A stretch of 64,000 nt of DNA from Pseudorhodoferax sp032153935 (GCF_964253035.1 NZ_CAXUQL020000001.1:4960001-5024000); one strand, 5' to 3'. Shown: positions 9,201-17,520, counted from the stretch's first letter. A program made the numbers and translations. The notes: generated by a model from the letters alone, not told the origin.

Positions 9201-10223
9201 GGTCAGGCCGGCCTTGGGCTTGGAGCCGCGGCCGGTGGCGCCCTCGTCGCGAATCTCGCCGCCCGCGCCGGTCGAGGCGCCCGGGAACGGCGAAATGGCG
9301 GTCGGGTGGTTGTGCGTCTCCACCTTCATGAGCACGTGGTGCAGCGCGCTCTGGCCTGCGTAGGCCCCGCCCTCGCCCGCCACGAAGCGCTGCACGGTGC
9401 CGCCTTCCATGACCGAGGCGTTGTCGGAATACGCGACCACGGTGTGCTGCGGCGCCAACTGGTGCGTGTTGCGGATCATGCCGAACAGGCTCAGCGCCTG
9501 GTCCTGGCCATCCACCGTGAACTTGGCGTTGAAGATCTTGTGGCGGCAGTGTTCGCTGTTGGCCTGGGCGAACATCATCAGCTCGACATCGGTCGGGTTG
9601 CGGCCGAGCTTGGTGAAGGCGTCCAGCAGGTAGTCGATCTCGTCCACGGCCAGCGCCAGGCCGAATTCGCGGTTGGCCTCTTCCAGCGCCCCGCGGCCGC
9701 CGCCCAGCACGTCGACACGGGCCATGGGCGCGGCCTGCAGCGTGGCGAACAGGCCCTGGGCCTGCTGCCGGTCGGCCAGCAGGCTCTCGGTCATGCGGTC
9801 GTGCAGCAGGTCGCCGATGGCCAGCAGCTGCTCGGCGCTCAGGGCGGGTTTGCCACCCAGCAAGCCGCTCTTGAGCACCAGCCGGTACTCGGTGATGCGC
9901 TCCACGCGGCGCACGGTCAGGCCGCAGTTGTGGGCGATGTCGGTGGCCTTGGAGGCCCAGGGCGAGACCGTGCCCAGGCGCGGCGTGACCACCAGCACCG
10001 GCCCGTCGGCGGGGCCCATGTACGGATCGCCATAGTCCAGCAGCGCGGCCAGGCGCTCGGCGGCGGCCGGCTCCAGTGGCGCGTCGGCCAGCACCAGGTG
10101 CACATGGCGCGCTGCCAGGCCGGTGATCTTGTCGTGGATCGCCTGCAGGCGGGGAAGCAGTTGCTGGACGCGGAAGTCGCTCAGGGCGTTGCCGCCTTCG
10201 AGCTGGATCGGGTGCGAGGTCAC
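6240..10223 (-). CDS. purL: Phosphoribosylformylglycinamidine synthase (large, single-chain PurL)
   Basis: 1327 residues from a GTG at 10223 (reads VTSHPIQLEGGNALSDF), the usual length and N-terminus of the proteobacterial single-chain enzyme. It catalyses the ATP- and glutamine-dependent amination of FGAR to FGAM in purine synthesis. Order of domains: PurS-like N-terminal part, linker, two synthetase halves (HNHPTAISPFPGASTGAGGE and GKDSLSM are seen), and a C-terminal class-I glutaminase (about 1050-1327) with nucleophile Cys in GVCNGCQM and the HGEG and MMPHPERV motifs. It is divergent from map with 130 bp between starts; minus-strand TAAAAT at 10309-10304 is a possible -10. Upstream in-frame ATGs up to 10394 would overlap map and are rejected. 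Confidence 0.97.
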   Translation of the reverse strand: MTSHPIQLEGGNALSDFRVQQLLPRLQAIHDKITGLAARHVHLVLADAPLEPAAAERLAALLDYGDPYMGPADGPVLVVTPRLGTVSPWASKATDIAHNCGLTVRRVERITEYRLVLKSGLLGGKPALSAEQLLAIGDLLHDRMTESLLADRQQAQGLFATLQAAPMARVDVLGGGRGALEEANREFGLALAVDEIDYLLDAFTKLGRNPTDVELMMFAQANSEHCRHKIFNAKFTVDGQDQALSLFGMIRNTHQLAPQHTVVAYSDNASVMEGGTVQRFVAGEGGAYAGQSALHHVLMKVETHNHPTAISPFPGASTGAGGEIRDEGATGRGSKPKAGLTGFTVSKLWPDAADVAYGKPAHIASALQIMTEGPLGGAAFNNEFGRPNLLGYFREYEQTAASDVDSQRRGYHKPIMIAGGLGTIAAEQTKKIPFPADALLIQLGGPGMRIGMGGSAASSMATGANAAELDFDSVQRGNPEIERRAQEVINRCWQQGADNPILAIHDVGAGGLSNAFPELTNDAGRGARFELASVPLEESGMAPKEIWCNESQERYVLAIAPESLDRFAAFCARERCPFSVVGRATEERQLVLAADDNPVDMPMEVLLGKPPKMHREVQSVARKFAPLDLNGVDLQKAVIDVLAHPTVASKRFLITIGDRTVGGLSHRDQMVGPWQVPVADCAVTLADYAGFAGEAMSMGERTPLAVIDAPASGRMAVAEAITNLLAAPIELPRVKLSANWMAACGQPGEDAALYATVKAVGMELCPALGISIPVGKDSLSMRTQWQDGAEKKQVSAPVSLIVSAFATLADVRGTLTPQLDATEADSTLVLVDLGRGQHRMGGSILAQTLGQVGDAAPDLDVPQDLVNLVNAVNELRGQGRILAYHDRSDGGLLASVCEMAFAGHVGVALNVDLLVTEGDGISDSRAEYGDAKNWASQVSARREELTLKALFSEELGVVLQVRTAERNEVMQVLRAHGLSKWSHFIGKTRPAGGAMEVGVGEVQVWRDTKAVFSAKLADLHQVWDSVSWKICQQRDNPAGADAEHAAAGAADDPGLQVALNFTPTTAVAPALLQRRPKVAVLREQGVNSHVEMAWAFTQAGFEAFDVHMTDLQAGRFDLADFQGVVACGGFSYGDTLGAGIGWARSITFHERLSAQFQAFFGRGDTFGLGVCNGCQMFAELADIIPGAQDWPRFTTNRSERFEARLSQVEVLESPSLFFKGMAGSRLPIAVAHGEGLANFARRGNAAKAIAAMRFTDHHGQPTEAYPFNPNGSPQGLTAVTTADGRFTAMMPHPERVFRNIQMSWTSGDQSATSPWMELWHNARRWVG

Positions 10224-10316
10224 GTTGTGGCGGCCTGTGGGTTGGCAGCGGCAGGACAAGCGCTGACTGGGCTTGTGGAGCGCCGCGGGGCGGAAAGCCG
10301 GCAATTTTAGCGGCGC

Positions 10317-10345
10317 CGGACAATGGAAAACCCGAGTGGGATAAT
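10317..10345 (+). promoter_or_regulatory. Sigma-70-like promoter of map, predicted leaderless
   Basis: CGGACA (10317-10322), a 17-bp spacer, then GATAAT (10340-10345). The ATG of map is at 10354, only 8 bp after the -10, so transcription would begin at or within a base or two of the start codon. No Shine-Dalgarno sequence is present. Confidence 0.55.
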
Positions 10346-10353
10346 TCGGCCCC

Positions 10354-11187
10354 ATGAGCATCACCATCAAAGACGCCGCCGGCATCGCAGGCATGCGCGA
10401 AGCCTGCCGGTTGGCGTCCGAAGTCCTCGATTACCTGACGCCGCATGTCGCAGCCGGCGTCACGACCAAGGAAATCGACCGACTCGCCCACGAGTACATG
10501 GTCAACGTGCAGGGCACGCGCTCGGCCACGGTGGGCTACCAGCCGCCCGGCTACCCGCCCTACCCGGCCGCGCTGTGCACCTCGCTGAACCACGTGGTCT
10601 GCCACGGCATTCCGAACGAGAAGCCGCTCAAGAAGGGCGACATCATGAACATCGATGTCACCGTGATCACCAAGGACGGCTGGTTCGGCGACAACAGCCG
10701 CATGTACGTCATCGGCGAAGGTTCCATCGCCGCGCGCCGCCTGGTGCAGGTGACCTACGAGGCCATGTGGCACGGCATCGTCAAGGTCAAGCCCGGCGCG
10801 CGCCTGGGCGACATCGGCCACGCGATCCAGAAGTTCGCCGAAGGCCAGGGCTACTCGGTGGTGCGCGAGTTCTGCGGCCACGGCATCGGCCAGCGCTTCC
10901 ACGAGGAGCCGCAGGTGCTGCACTACGGCCGCCCCGGCACCATGGAGGTGCTGGAGCCTGGCATGACCTTCACGATCGAGCCCATGATCAACGCCGGCCG
11001 GCGCGAGATCAAGGATGGCCCCGAGAAGGACGGCTGGACCATCGTCACCAAGGACCATTCGCTGTCGGCCCAGTGGGAGCACACCGTGCTGGTCACCGAG
11101 ACCGGCTACGAGGTGCTGACCCTGTCGGCCGGCAGCCTGGCGCCGCCGGCCTTCGTGCAACCCCAACCCAGCGCCGCCGCCGCTTGA
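10354..11187 (+). CDS. map: Methionine aminopeptidase, type I
   Basis: 277 residues. Removes the initiator Met from nascent proteins whose second residue is small. All five metal ligands of the pita-bread fold are visible: two Asp in NIDVTVITKDGWFGDNSRMY, His in CGHGIGQRFHE, Glu in FTIEPMINAG and Glu in WEHTVLVTETGYE. The last 20 or so residues (Ala/Pro-rich) are an unconserved tail. The start at MSITIKDAAGIAGMREACR fits the family. Its stop overlaps the TTG start of glnD (TTGA), so the two are translationally coupled. A promoter lies immediately before the ATG with no leader. Confidence 0.97.
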   Translation: MSITIKDAAGIAGMREACRLASEVLDYLTPHVAAGVTTKEIDRLAHEYMVNVQGTRSATVGYQPPGYPPYPAALCTSLNHVVCHGIPNEKPLKKGDIMNIDVTVITKDGWFGDNSRMYVIGEGSIAARRLVQVTYEAMWHGIVKVKPGARLGDIGHAIQKFAEGQGYSVVREFCGHGIGQRFHEEPQVLHYGRPGTMEVLEPGMTFTIEPMINAGRREIKDGPEKDGWTIVTKDHSLSAQWEHTVLVTETGYEVLTLSAGSLAPPAFVQPQPSAAAA

Positions 11188-13820
11188 GCAGCCTGCCCGC
11201 CCCCTGCAGCGCCGCGCCGGCGGCCGACCTGCCGGCCCTGCGCGCCCACTACCAGCAGCGCAAGAGCGTTCTGCTGCAGACGCTGCGCGACTGCGGCGCC
11301 AGCACGCGCAACCTGCACGGCGTGTTGCAGCAGTTGGGGCGGCTGGCCGACGAGACGCTGTGCCAGCTCTGGCAGCGCGCCAGCATGCCGGCATCCTGCG
11401 CCCTGCTGGCCGTGGGCGGCTTCGGCCGGGGCGAGCTGTTCCCTCATTCCGATGTCGACGTACTGCTGATGCTGCCCGAAGACCTCTCGCCCGAGCACGA
11501 TGCGGGCCTGAAGGCCTGCATCGAAGGCTTCATCGGCAGCTGCTGGGACGCAGGCCTGGAGATCGGCTCCTCGGTGCGCAACATCCGCGAATGCCTGGCC
11601 GAGGCCGAGAAGGACGTCACGGTGCAGACCTCGCTGCTGGAGGCGCGGCTCATCGCCGGCCACAGCGGCCTGTTCACGCTGTTCAGCAACCAGTTCCGCA
11701 AGGCCGTCGACCCGCAGGCCTTCCTGGTGGCCAAGACGCTGGAGATGCGCCAGCGCCACAACAAGTTCGACAACACGCCCTACGCGCTGGAGCCCAACTG
11801 CAAGGAATCGCCGGGCGGCCTGCGCGACCTGCAGCTGATCCTGTGGATCACCAAGGCCGCCGGCCTGGGCAGCAGTTGGGACGAGCTGGCCCGCACCGGC
11901 CTGGCCACGCCACACGAGGCGCGGCAGATCAAGCGCAACGAAGCCTTGCTGAGCCTGATCCGCGCCAGGCTGCATCTGGTCGCCGGCCGGCGCGAAGACC
12001 GCCTGGTGTTCGACCTGCAGACGGCCGTGGCCGAATCCTTCGGCTACCGCAACGATCTCTCGCAGGAGGCGCCGGTGCGCGCCAGCGAGCAGTTGATGCG
12101 CCACTACTACTGGGCAGCCAAGGCGGTCACGCAGCTCAACCAGATCCTGTTGCTCAACATCGAGGAGCGGCTGAACCCGACCACGCACGCGCTGCGGCCG
12201 ATCAACGAGCGTTTCTTCGAGAAGGCCGGGATGATCGAGGTGGCCAGCGACGATCTCTACCACCGCCACCCGCACGCCATCCTGGAGACCTTCCTGCTCT
12301 ACGAGAGCACGGTCGGCATCCGCGGCCTGTCGGCACGCACGCTGCGCGCGCTGTACAACGCGCGTTCACTGATGACGGCGCGCTTTCGCAACGACCCGGT
12401 CAACCGCGAGACCTTCCGCCGCATCCTGATGCAGCCGGCCGGCATCACGCATGCCATCCGGCTCATGAACCAGACCTCGGTGCTGGGCCGCTACCTGTGG
12501 GTGTTCCGCAAGATCGTCGGGCAGATGCAGCACGACCTGTTCCACGTCTACACGGTGGACCAGCACATCCTGATGGTGTTGCGCAACATGCGCCGCTTCT
12601 TCATGGCCGAGCATGCGCACGAGTACCCGTTCTGTTCGCAGCTGGCCGCCGGCTGGGACAAGCCCTGGATCCTGTACATCGCCGCGCTGTTCCACGACAT
12701 CGCCAAGGGCCGTGGCGGCGATCACTCCGAGCTCGGCGCGCGCGACGTGCGTCGCTTCTGCCTGCAACACGGCGTCAGCCGGCAGGACAGCAAGCTGATC
12801 GAGTTCCTGGTGGAAGAGCACCTCACGCTGTCGCGCGTGGCGCAGAAGGCCGACCTCTCCGACCCCGATGTCATCGCCGGCTTCGCCAAGCGCGTGGGCA
12901 ACGAGCGCTACCTCACGGCCCTGTACCTGCTGACCGTGGCCGACATCCGCGGCACCTCGCCCAAGGTCTGGAACGCCTGGAAGGGCAAGCTGCTGGAAGA
13001 CCTGTACCGCTACACGCTGCGTGTGCTGGGCGGCCGCGCGCCCGACCCGGACGCCGACATCGAGGCGCGCAAGCGCGAGGCACTCACGCAGCTGGCGCTG
13101 CATGCCGAGCCCTTCGAATCGCACAAGCAGCTCTGGGCCACGCTGGACGTGAGCTACTTCATGCGCCACGAGGCCGGCGACATCGCCTGGCACGCACGCC
13201 AGATTGCGCGCCACCTGGGCCCCGAGGGCCTGTCTCCGGACCAGCCCGCCCTGGTGCGCGCACGCCGCTCGCCGGTGGGCGAAGGCCTGCAGGTGATGGT
13301 CTACACGGCCGACCGCGCCGATCTGTTCGCGCGCATCTGCGGCTACTTCGACCAGGCCGGCTTCTCCATCGTCGACGCCAAGGTGCACACGGCCAAGAAT
13401 GGCTATGCGCTGGACACCTTCCAGGTCGTCACCTCCATGCTGCCTGAGCACTACCAGGAGCTCATGCACATGGTGGAGGCCGACCTCGGCCAGGCCCTGA
13501 CCACCGGCGGCCCCCTGCCTGCCCCGGGCCGCGGCCGTGTGTCGCGCCGCGTCAAGAGCTTCCCCATCGCGCCACGCGTGGACCTGCAGCCCGACGACAA
13601 GGCCCAGCGCTGGCTGCTGTCGATCTCGGCCAGCGACCGGCCCGGCCTGCTCTACCTGGTGGCCCGCGTGCTCGCGGCCAACGACATCAGCGTGCAGCTG
13701 GCCAAGGTCACGACCCTGGGCGAGCGGGTGGAAGACACCTTCCTGATCCAGGGCCCGGCGCTGCAGCAGAACCGGCTGCAGATCGCAGTGGAGACAGAAC
13801 TGCTCGAGGCCCTCGCCTGA
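11184..13820 (+). CDS. glnD: Bifunctional uridylyltransferase/uridylyl-removing enzyme GlnD
   Basis: 878 residues from a TTG at 11184, the only start consistent with the family N-terminus after the map stop; the upstream part of the frame lies inside map. GlnD senses glutamine and (de)uridylylates the PII proteins GlnB/GlnK, controlling glutamine synthetase and nitrogen regulation. Domains: nucleotidyltransferase at about 65-160 (GGFGRGELFPHSDVDVLLML), GlnD linker, HD hydrolase near 490-520 (ALFHDIAKGRGGDHSELG), and two C-terminal ACT domains (about 690-780 and 800-878) that bind glutamine. Pairing with map is common in Burkholderiales and seems to reflect gene order rather than pathway. Confidence 0.96.
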   Translation: MSSLPAPCSAAPAADLPALRAHYQQRKSVLLQTLRDCGASTRNLHGVLQQLGRLADETLCQLWQRASMPASCALLAVGGFGRGELFPHSDVDVLLMLPEDLSPEHDAGLKACIEGFIGSCWDAGLEIGSSVRNIRECLAEAEKDVTVQTSLLEARLIAGHSGLFTLFSNQFRKAVDPQAFLVAKTLEMRQRHNKFDNTPYALEPNCKESPGGLRDLQLILWITKAAGLGSSWDELARTGLATPHEARQIKRNEALLSLIRARLHLVAGRREDRLVFDLQTAVAESFGYRNDLSQEAPVRASEQLMRHYYWAAKAVTQLNQILLLNIEERLNPTTHALRPINERFFEKAGMIEVASDDLYHRHPHAILETFLLYESTVGIRGLSARTLRALYNARSLMTARFRNDPVNRETFRRILMQPAGITHAIRLMNQTSVLGRYLWVFRKIVGQMQHDLFHVYTVDQHILMVLRNMRRFFMAEHAHEYPFCSQLAAGWDKPWILYIAALFHDIAKGRGGDHSELGARDVRRFCLQHGVSRQDSKLIEFLVEEHLTLSRVAQKADLSDPDVIAGFAKRVGNERYLTALYLLTVADIRGTSPKVWNAWKGKLLEDLYRYTLRVLGGRAPDPDADIEARKREALTQLALHAEPFESHKQLWATLDVSYFMRHEAGDIAWHARQIARHLGPEGLSPDQPALVRARRSPVGEGLQVMVYTADRADLFARICGYFDQAGFSIVDAKVHTAKNGYALDTFQVVTSMLPEHYQELMHMVEADLGQALTTGGPLPAPGRGRVSRRVKSFPIAPRVDLQPDDKAQRWLLSISASDRPGLLYLVARVLAANDISVQLAKVTTLGERVEDTFLIQGPALQQNRLQIAVETELLEALA

Positions 13821-13835
13821 CGCGCCCGGTCCGCG

Positions 13836-14843
13836 ATGCAGCGCGCCGCCACCTGGGCCATCTGCACCGCTGCACTGGCCCTGCTCGCGCCGGGCTGCGC
13901 CGTCCGCAACGCCCCGCCTGACACGGCCGGCACCCGCTGGACCAACACGCTGGGCATGGTCTTCGTGCGCATCCCGGCGGGCACCTTCCGCATGGGCACC
14001 GCCGCGTCCACCGAGGAACTGCAGGCCCTCTACCCGCGCGCCGAGCCGCGCCGCCTGCGGGAGCTGGAAGACGAGCGGCCGGCCCATGCCGTGCGCATCA
14101 CGCGGCCGTTCTACCTGGGGCAGCACGAGGTCACCGTGGGCCAGTTCCGGGCCTTCCTGCAGCGCTCGGGCCATGTGCCGGAATCGATCGCCGACGGCAC
14201 CGGAGGCTATGGCTGGAACCCGGCCTACGACCCCGCCACCACGGCCCGCGGCGACGCCTTCGAGGGCCGCGATCCACGCTACTCCTGGCGCAACCCGGGC
14301 TTCGCGCAGGGTGAGGACCATCCCGTCGTCAATGTGACCTGGAACGATGCCCAGGCGCTCGCGCGATGGCTGTCACGCACCGAAGGACGCCGTTACCGGC
14401 TGCCGACCGAAGCCGAGTGGGAATATGCCTGCCGTGCCGGCCAGCAAGGAGCGGAGCCGCCGCCCGCCGCGCTGCAGGGCCAGGCCAACGTGTTCGACCG
14501 CGACACGGCCGTGCACTGGCCGAAGTGGGCGAGCCAGGCCTTCCCGTTCCGCGACGGCCACGCGTTCACGGCGCCCGTGGGCAGCCACACACCCAATGCC
14601 TTCGGCCTGCACGACATGCTGGGCAACGTCTGGGAATGGACCGCCGACTGGCATGCCGACGACTACTACGCCCACTCCCCTGCCGAGGACCCGCAGGGCC
14701 CCGCCGAGGGCGAGGTCAAGGTGCGCCGTGGCGGCTCCTGGCACACCTGGCCGCTCTATGCGCGCTGCGGCTTTCGCAACTGGAACACACTCGAGACGCG
14801 CTACACGCTGGTCGGCATCCGGCTGGTGCTCCAGGCGCCGTGA
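13836..14843 (+). CDS. Lipoprotein with a formylglycine-generating-enzyme (SUMF1) fold
   Basis: 335 residues. The N-terminus is a lipoprotein signal with lipobox LAPGC (Cys about 22), so it should be lipid-anchored outside the cytoplasmic membrane. The rest is the FGE-sulfatase fold: MVFVRIPAGTFRMGT, HEVTVGQFRAFL, HPVVNVTWNDAQALARWLS, YRLPTEAEWEYACRAG, GNVWEWTADW and RRGGSWHTW. True formylglycine-generating enzymes have a copper-binding Cys pair just after the RGGS motif; here the corresponding positions read T and A, so sulfatase activation is unlikely. Many SUMF-fold proteins serve instead in binding, nitrosocyanin-like or cell-envelope roles. It ends exactly where the convergent GntR gene ends (adjacent stop codons). 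Confidence 0.85.
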   Translation: MQRAATWAICTAALALLAPGCAVRNAPPDTAGTRWTNTLGMVFVRIPAGTFRMGTAASTEELQALYPRAEPRRLRELEDERPAHAVRITRPFYLGQHEVTVGQFRAFLQRSGHVPESIADGTGGYGWNPAYDPATTARGDAFEGRDPRYSWRNPGFAQGEDHPVVNVTWNDAQALARWLSRTEGRRYRLPTEAEWEYACRAGQQGAEPPPAALQGQANVFDRDTAVHWPKWASQAFPFRDGHAFTAPVGSHTPNAFGLHDMLGNVWEWTADWHADDYYAHSPAEDPQGPAEGEVKVRRGGSWHTWPLYARCGFRNWNTLETRYTLVGIRLVLQAP

Positions 14844-15503
14844 TCAGTTGTCGATCACGCGCCGCGTGAAGGCTTCCAGGTAGTCCATCAGCGCATCGGC
14901 GCCCTGCACGGCCTCGGCCTCGCTGCCGTTGGCGATGCCGCGGGCCAGCAGCGCATGGCAGCGCGCGCCTTCGGTGATCTCCCCGGCATGCTGGTAGGCA
15001 TACCAGAAGCGCCGGCACTGCGTCACCAGCGGCACCACGGCGGTGACGGCCGAAGCGTTGCGGCTGGCCGCGTGGTTGGCGGCGTCCAGATCATGGTCGG
15101 CGCGCATGTAGCCCTTGAGGTCGTCGCGCGCCGCGGCGGCCACCATGCGCTGGGCGCAGTCGGCGATCTGCTGGCGCTCGGCCGCATTGGCGCGGCGCGC
15201 CGAGCAGGAGGCGATCACACGCTCCAGCACACGCCGCGTTAGGATGGCGTCCAGGTGGTTGGCCAGGTCGATGGGCGAGACCAGCAGGCCGCGCCGGGGC
15301 TGCTGCACGATCAGGCCGATCGACATCAGCCGCATCAGCGCCTCGCGCACGGGCGTGCGGCCCAGGCCGATGCGTTCGGAAATCTCGGCCTCCACGATGG
15401 GGCTGCCGGGCGGCAGGCCCATGGTGGAGATCATGGCCTCGATGGCCTCGTAGGCGATGTCGGCATCGCGCCGCCTGGGCGCTGCCCCCTTCTTCAGCAT
15501 CAC
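14844..15503 (-). CDS. GntR-family transcriptional regulator with FCD ligand domain
   Basis: 219 residues. Residues 1-75 form the winged helix (IVEAEISERIGLGRTPVREALMRLMSIGLIVQQPRRGLLV is the hallmark recognition region); residues about 85-215 are the all-helical FCD domain that binds carboxylates, often through a metal held by Asp/His residues (DHDLDAANH is visible). It is divergent from the TRAP transporter and DapA-like gene, so it most likely represses that operon until its substrate or a metabolite is present. A start two residues later (ATG 15500) is equally possible. Ligand unknown. Confidence 0.93.
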   Translation of the reverse strand: MMLKKGAAPRRRDADIAYEAIEAMISTMGLPPGSPIVEAEISERIGLGRTPVREALMRLMSIGLIVQQPRRGLLVSPIDLANHLDAILTRRVLERVIASCSARRANAAERQQIADCAQRMVAAAARDDLKGYMRADHDLDAANHAASRNASAVTAVVPLVTQCRRFWYAYQHAGEITEGARCHALLARGIANGSEAEAVQGADALMDYLEAFTRRVIDN

Positions 15504-15549
15504 GTCAGATCCTCAGGGTAAGCACGGACGATAACCCGTGGCACCAAGC

Positions 15550-15590
15550 TTGCTTTGCACTCTAGCATACGGCTAATATATTTGAAATAT
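15550..15590 (+). promoter_or_regulatory. Promoter of the TRAP operon with overlapping palindrome (candidate GntR operator)
   Basis: TTGCTT (15550-15555) and TAATAT (15574-15579) are 18 bp apart. The perfect palindrome ATATTT-G-AAATAT (15578-15590) overlaps the end of the -10, a good repressor position. A ribosome-binding site (AAAGGAA) follows at 15594-15600. The AT-rich segment stands out from the flanking GC-rich DNA. Confidence 0.55.
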
Positions 15591-15608
15591 TCCAAAGGAA
15601 TACCCAAG

Positions 15609-16229
15609 ATGCAGCAGCCCGCCCCACCCCGGCGCAACACATGGTCCAGTCTGGTGCTCGATGCCTCCGGTGCGGTGCTGCGCCTGGAGCGCTGGCTGAT
15701 CCTGGCCCTGATGGCATTGCTCATGGTGTTGATCCTCGTGAACGTGGCCACGCGCTACACCGGCATGCCGATCTACTGGATCGACGAGGCGGCGGTCTAC
15801 TCGGTGGTCTGGCTGACCTTCGTGGGCGGCTCGGCCATGACACGGCTGCGTATGGACTTCGCCGTCACGCTGCTGATCGACAAGCTCGGTGCCGGGGCCG
15901 CCCGCATCTTCAAGCTCACGGCCGGCGCCGGCGTGCTGGTGTTCGGCATCGCCATGCTGTGGATGTGCTGGGTCTGGATGGACCCGGTGGGCATCGCGCG
16001 CGCCGGCTTCGACGCCAAGGAGTTCGCCGCCACATCCTTCAACTTCCTCTACACCGAGCGCACGCAGACCCTGAACTGGCCCACCTGGCTGCTGCAGACC
16101 ATCCTGCCGCTGTTCGCGTTCACGCTGAGCCTGCACGCCGCGGCCAACCTGGTCGAAGACCTGGGCTGGCAGCCCAAGCGCCGCCATGCCGGCTTCCCCG
16201 CCTCCGACGCCGAAGCCGTGGTGAACTGA
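15609..16229 (+). CDS. TRAP transporter small permease (DctQ family)
   Basis: 206 residues from ATG 15609, nine bases after AAAGGAA; the upstream ATG 15555 lies in the promoter. Four hydrophobic helices are apparent (starting near residues 27, 65, 100 and 160), the DctQ layout. The motif YWIDEAAVYSVVWLTFVGGSAM with the conserved Glu/Trp region is typical. With the large subunit it forms the membrane part of a secondary, Na+-driven, binding-protein-dependent importer of organic acids. Two bp separate it from the large permease gene. Confidence 0.93.
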   Translation: MQQPAPPRRNTWSSLVLDASGAVLRLERWLILALMALLMVLILVNVATRYTGMPIYWIDEAAVYSVVWLTFVGGSAMTRLRMDFAVTLLIDKLGAGAARIFKLTAGAGVLVFGIAMLWMCWVWMDPVGIARAGFDAKEFAATSFNFLYTERTQTLNWPTWLLQTILPLFAFTLSLHAAANLVEDLGWQPKRRHAGFPASDAEAVVN

Positions 16230-16231
16230 AC

Positions 16232-17497
16232 ATGCTGACCACCCTGTTCTTCCTGGCCGTCATGTTCATCGGCGTGCCGATCGGCATCTGCCTGTGCCTG
16301 GCCGGCATGTTCTACATCTGGGACAGCGGCAACCCGCTGCTGTTCCAGTCCTTCCCGATGCAGATGTTCGGCGGGGTCGACAGCTACGGGCTGATCGCGA
16401 TCCCGCTGTTCATCCTGATCGGCGAGATCATGAACGGCGGCGGCATCACGCGCCGGCTCGTGGAGCTGGCCATGGCCTTCGTTGGCTCGATCAAGGGCGG
16501 GCTGGCCTACGTGAACATCCTGGCCAATGCGATGGTGTCGTCCATCATCGGCTCGGCCACGGCGCAGGTGGCCATCATGTCGCAGATCATGGTGCCGGAG
16601 ATGGAGAAGCAGGGCTACGACAAGACCTTTGCGGCCGGTGTCACGGTCTACGGCGGCATGCTGGGGCCCATCATCCCGCCCTCGGTGATGTTCGTGGTCT
16701 TCAGCGTGCTGGCCCAGGTGGCGGTGGGCGACATGCTGATCGCGGGCATCCTGCCCGGCATCCTGCTGACGGTGCTGTTCTTCGTGGTCATCGCCTGCAT
16801 GGGGCTGGTCTACAACTACCCGCGCAGCGAACGCCGCACGCTGCGCCAGCGGGCCCGCTCGGCGTTGGTGTCCAGCCCCACGCTGCTGATCCCCATCGTG
16901 ATCGTGGGCTCGATCCTGAGCGGCATGGCCAATCCCACGGAATCGGCGGCCGTGGGGGCGGTGGCCTCGGCGCTGGTGGGCCGCTACATCACCAAGGAGT
17001 TCCGCTTCAGCCAGATCCCCGAGATGCTGGTGCGCTCGGGCATCTACTCGGCCATCGTGCTGTTCCTGGTGGCCGCGGCCGCCGTGTTCTCGTGGATCCT
17101 GATCTTCGGCAAGGTGCCGCAGGCCACGGCCGCCTGGGTGCAGACCGTGGCCAGGGACCCCATCACCTTCCTGCTGCTGTCCAACGTGATCCTGCTCGTG
17201 ATCGGCACCGTGATCGACGGCATCCCCGGACTGATCATGACGGTGCCCATCCTGCTGCCCATCGCCACCGAGGTCTACGGCATCGACCCGCGCCACTTCG
17301 GCGTGGTGGTGGTCGTCAACCTGGTGCTGGGCCTGATGTCGCCGCCCGTGGGGCTGAGCTTCTTCGTCGCCGCCGCCGTGACCGGGGCCAAGCCCGGAAA
17401 GATGTTCATCGTGACGCTGCCGTTCTTCCTGGTCTGCTGCGTGGCGCTCGTGCTGCTCTCCATCTTCCCCAGCCTGTCGCTGGGCCTGCTCAAGTAG
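16232..17497 (+). CDS. TRAP transporter large permease (DctM family)
   Basis: 421 residues with about twelve membrane segments. Family motifs include the N-terminal GVPIGICLCLAGMFY, IPLFILIGEIMNGGGIT, NILANAMVSSIIGSATAQ, GPIIPPSVMFVVFS and the C-terminal DPRHFGVVVVVNLVLGLMSPP. DctM carries the substrate and Na+ pathway. The start ATG 16232 is two bases after the dctQ stop; earlier sequence in this frame belongs to the overlapping DctQ region. The operon order small permease, large permease, binding protein, enzyme is complete. Confidence 0.95.
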   Translation: MLTTLFFLAVMFIGVPIGICLCLAGMFYIWDSGNPLLFQSFPMQMFGGVDSYGLIAIPLFILIGEIMNGGGITRRLVELAMAFVGSIKGGLAYVNILANAMVSSIIGSATAQVAIMSQIMVPEMEKQGYDKTFAAGVTVYGGMLGPIIPPSVMFVVFSVLAQVAVGDMLIAGILPGILLTVLFFVVIACMGLVYNYPRSERRTLRQRARSALVSSPTLLIPIVIVGSILSGMANPTESAAVGAVASALVGRYITKEFRFSQIPEMLVRSGIYSAIVLFLVAAAAVFSWILIFGKVPQATAAWVQTVARDPITFLLLSNVILLVIGTVIDGIPGLIMTVPILLPIATEVYGIDPRHFGVVVVVNLVLGLMSPPVGLSFFVAAAVTGAKPGKMFIVTLPFFLVCCVALVLLSIFPSLSLGLLK

Positions 17498-17520
17498 TTT
17501 TTCAACCTGGAGTCCTTGCC

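Noticed and set aside
6264..10310. Very long open frame (1348 codons) on the plus strand opposite purL
   Set aside because: It lies antisense to an unmistakable PurL, has low-complexity His/Gly/Arg-rich translation and no family motif; it is a high-GC shadow.
6208..11394. 1728-codon minus-strand frame covering purL, map and the start of glnD
   Set aside because: Ala/Arg/Pro-rich shadow crossing three real genes in other frames.
12366..14321. 651-codon minus-strand frame under glnD and the SUMF lipoprotein
   Set aside because: No recognisable family and opposite to clear coding sequence.
13836..14843. Sulfatase-modifying (formylglycine-generating) enzyme activity
   Set aside because: The catalytic cysteine positions are not cysteine.
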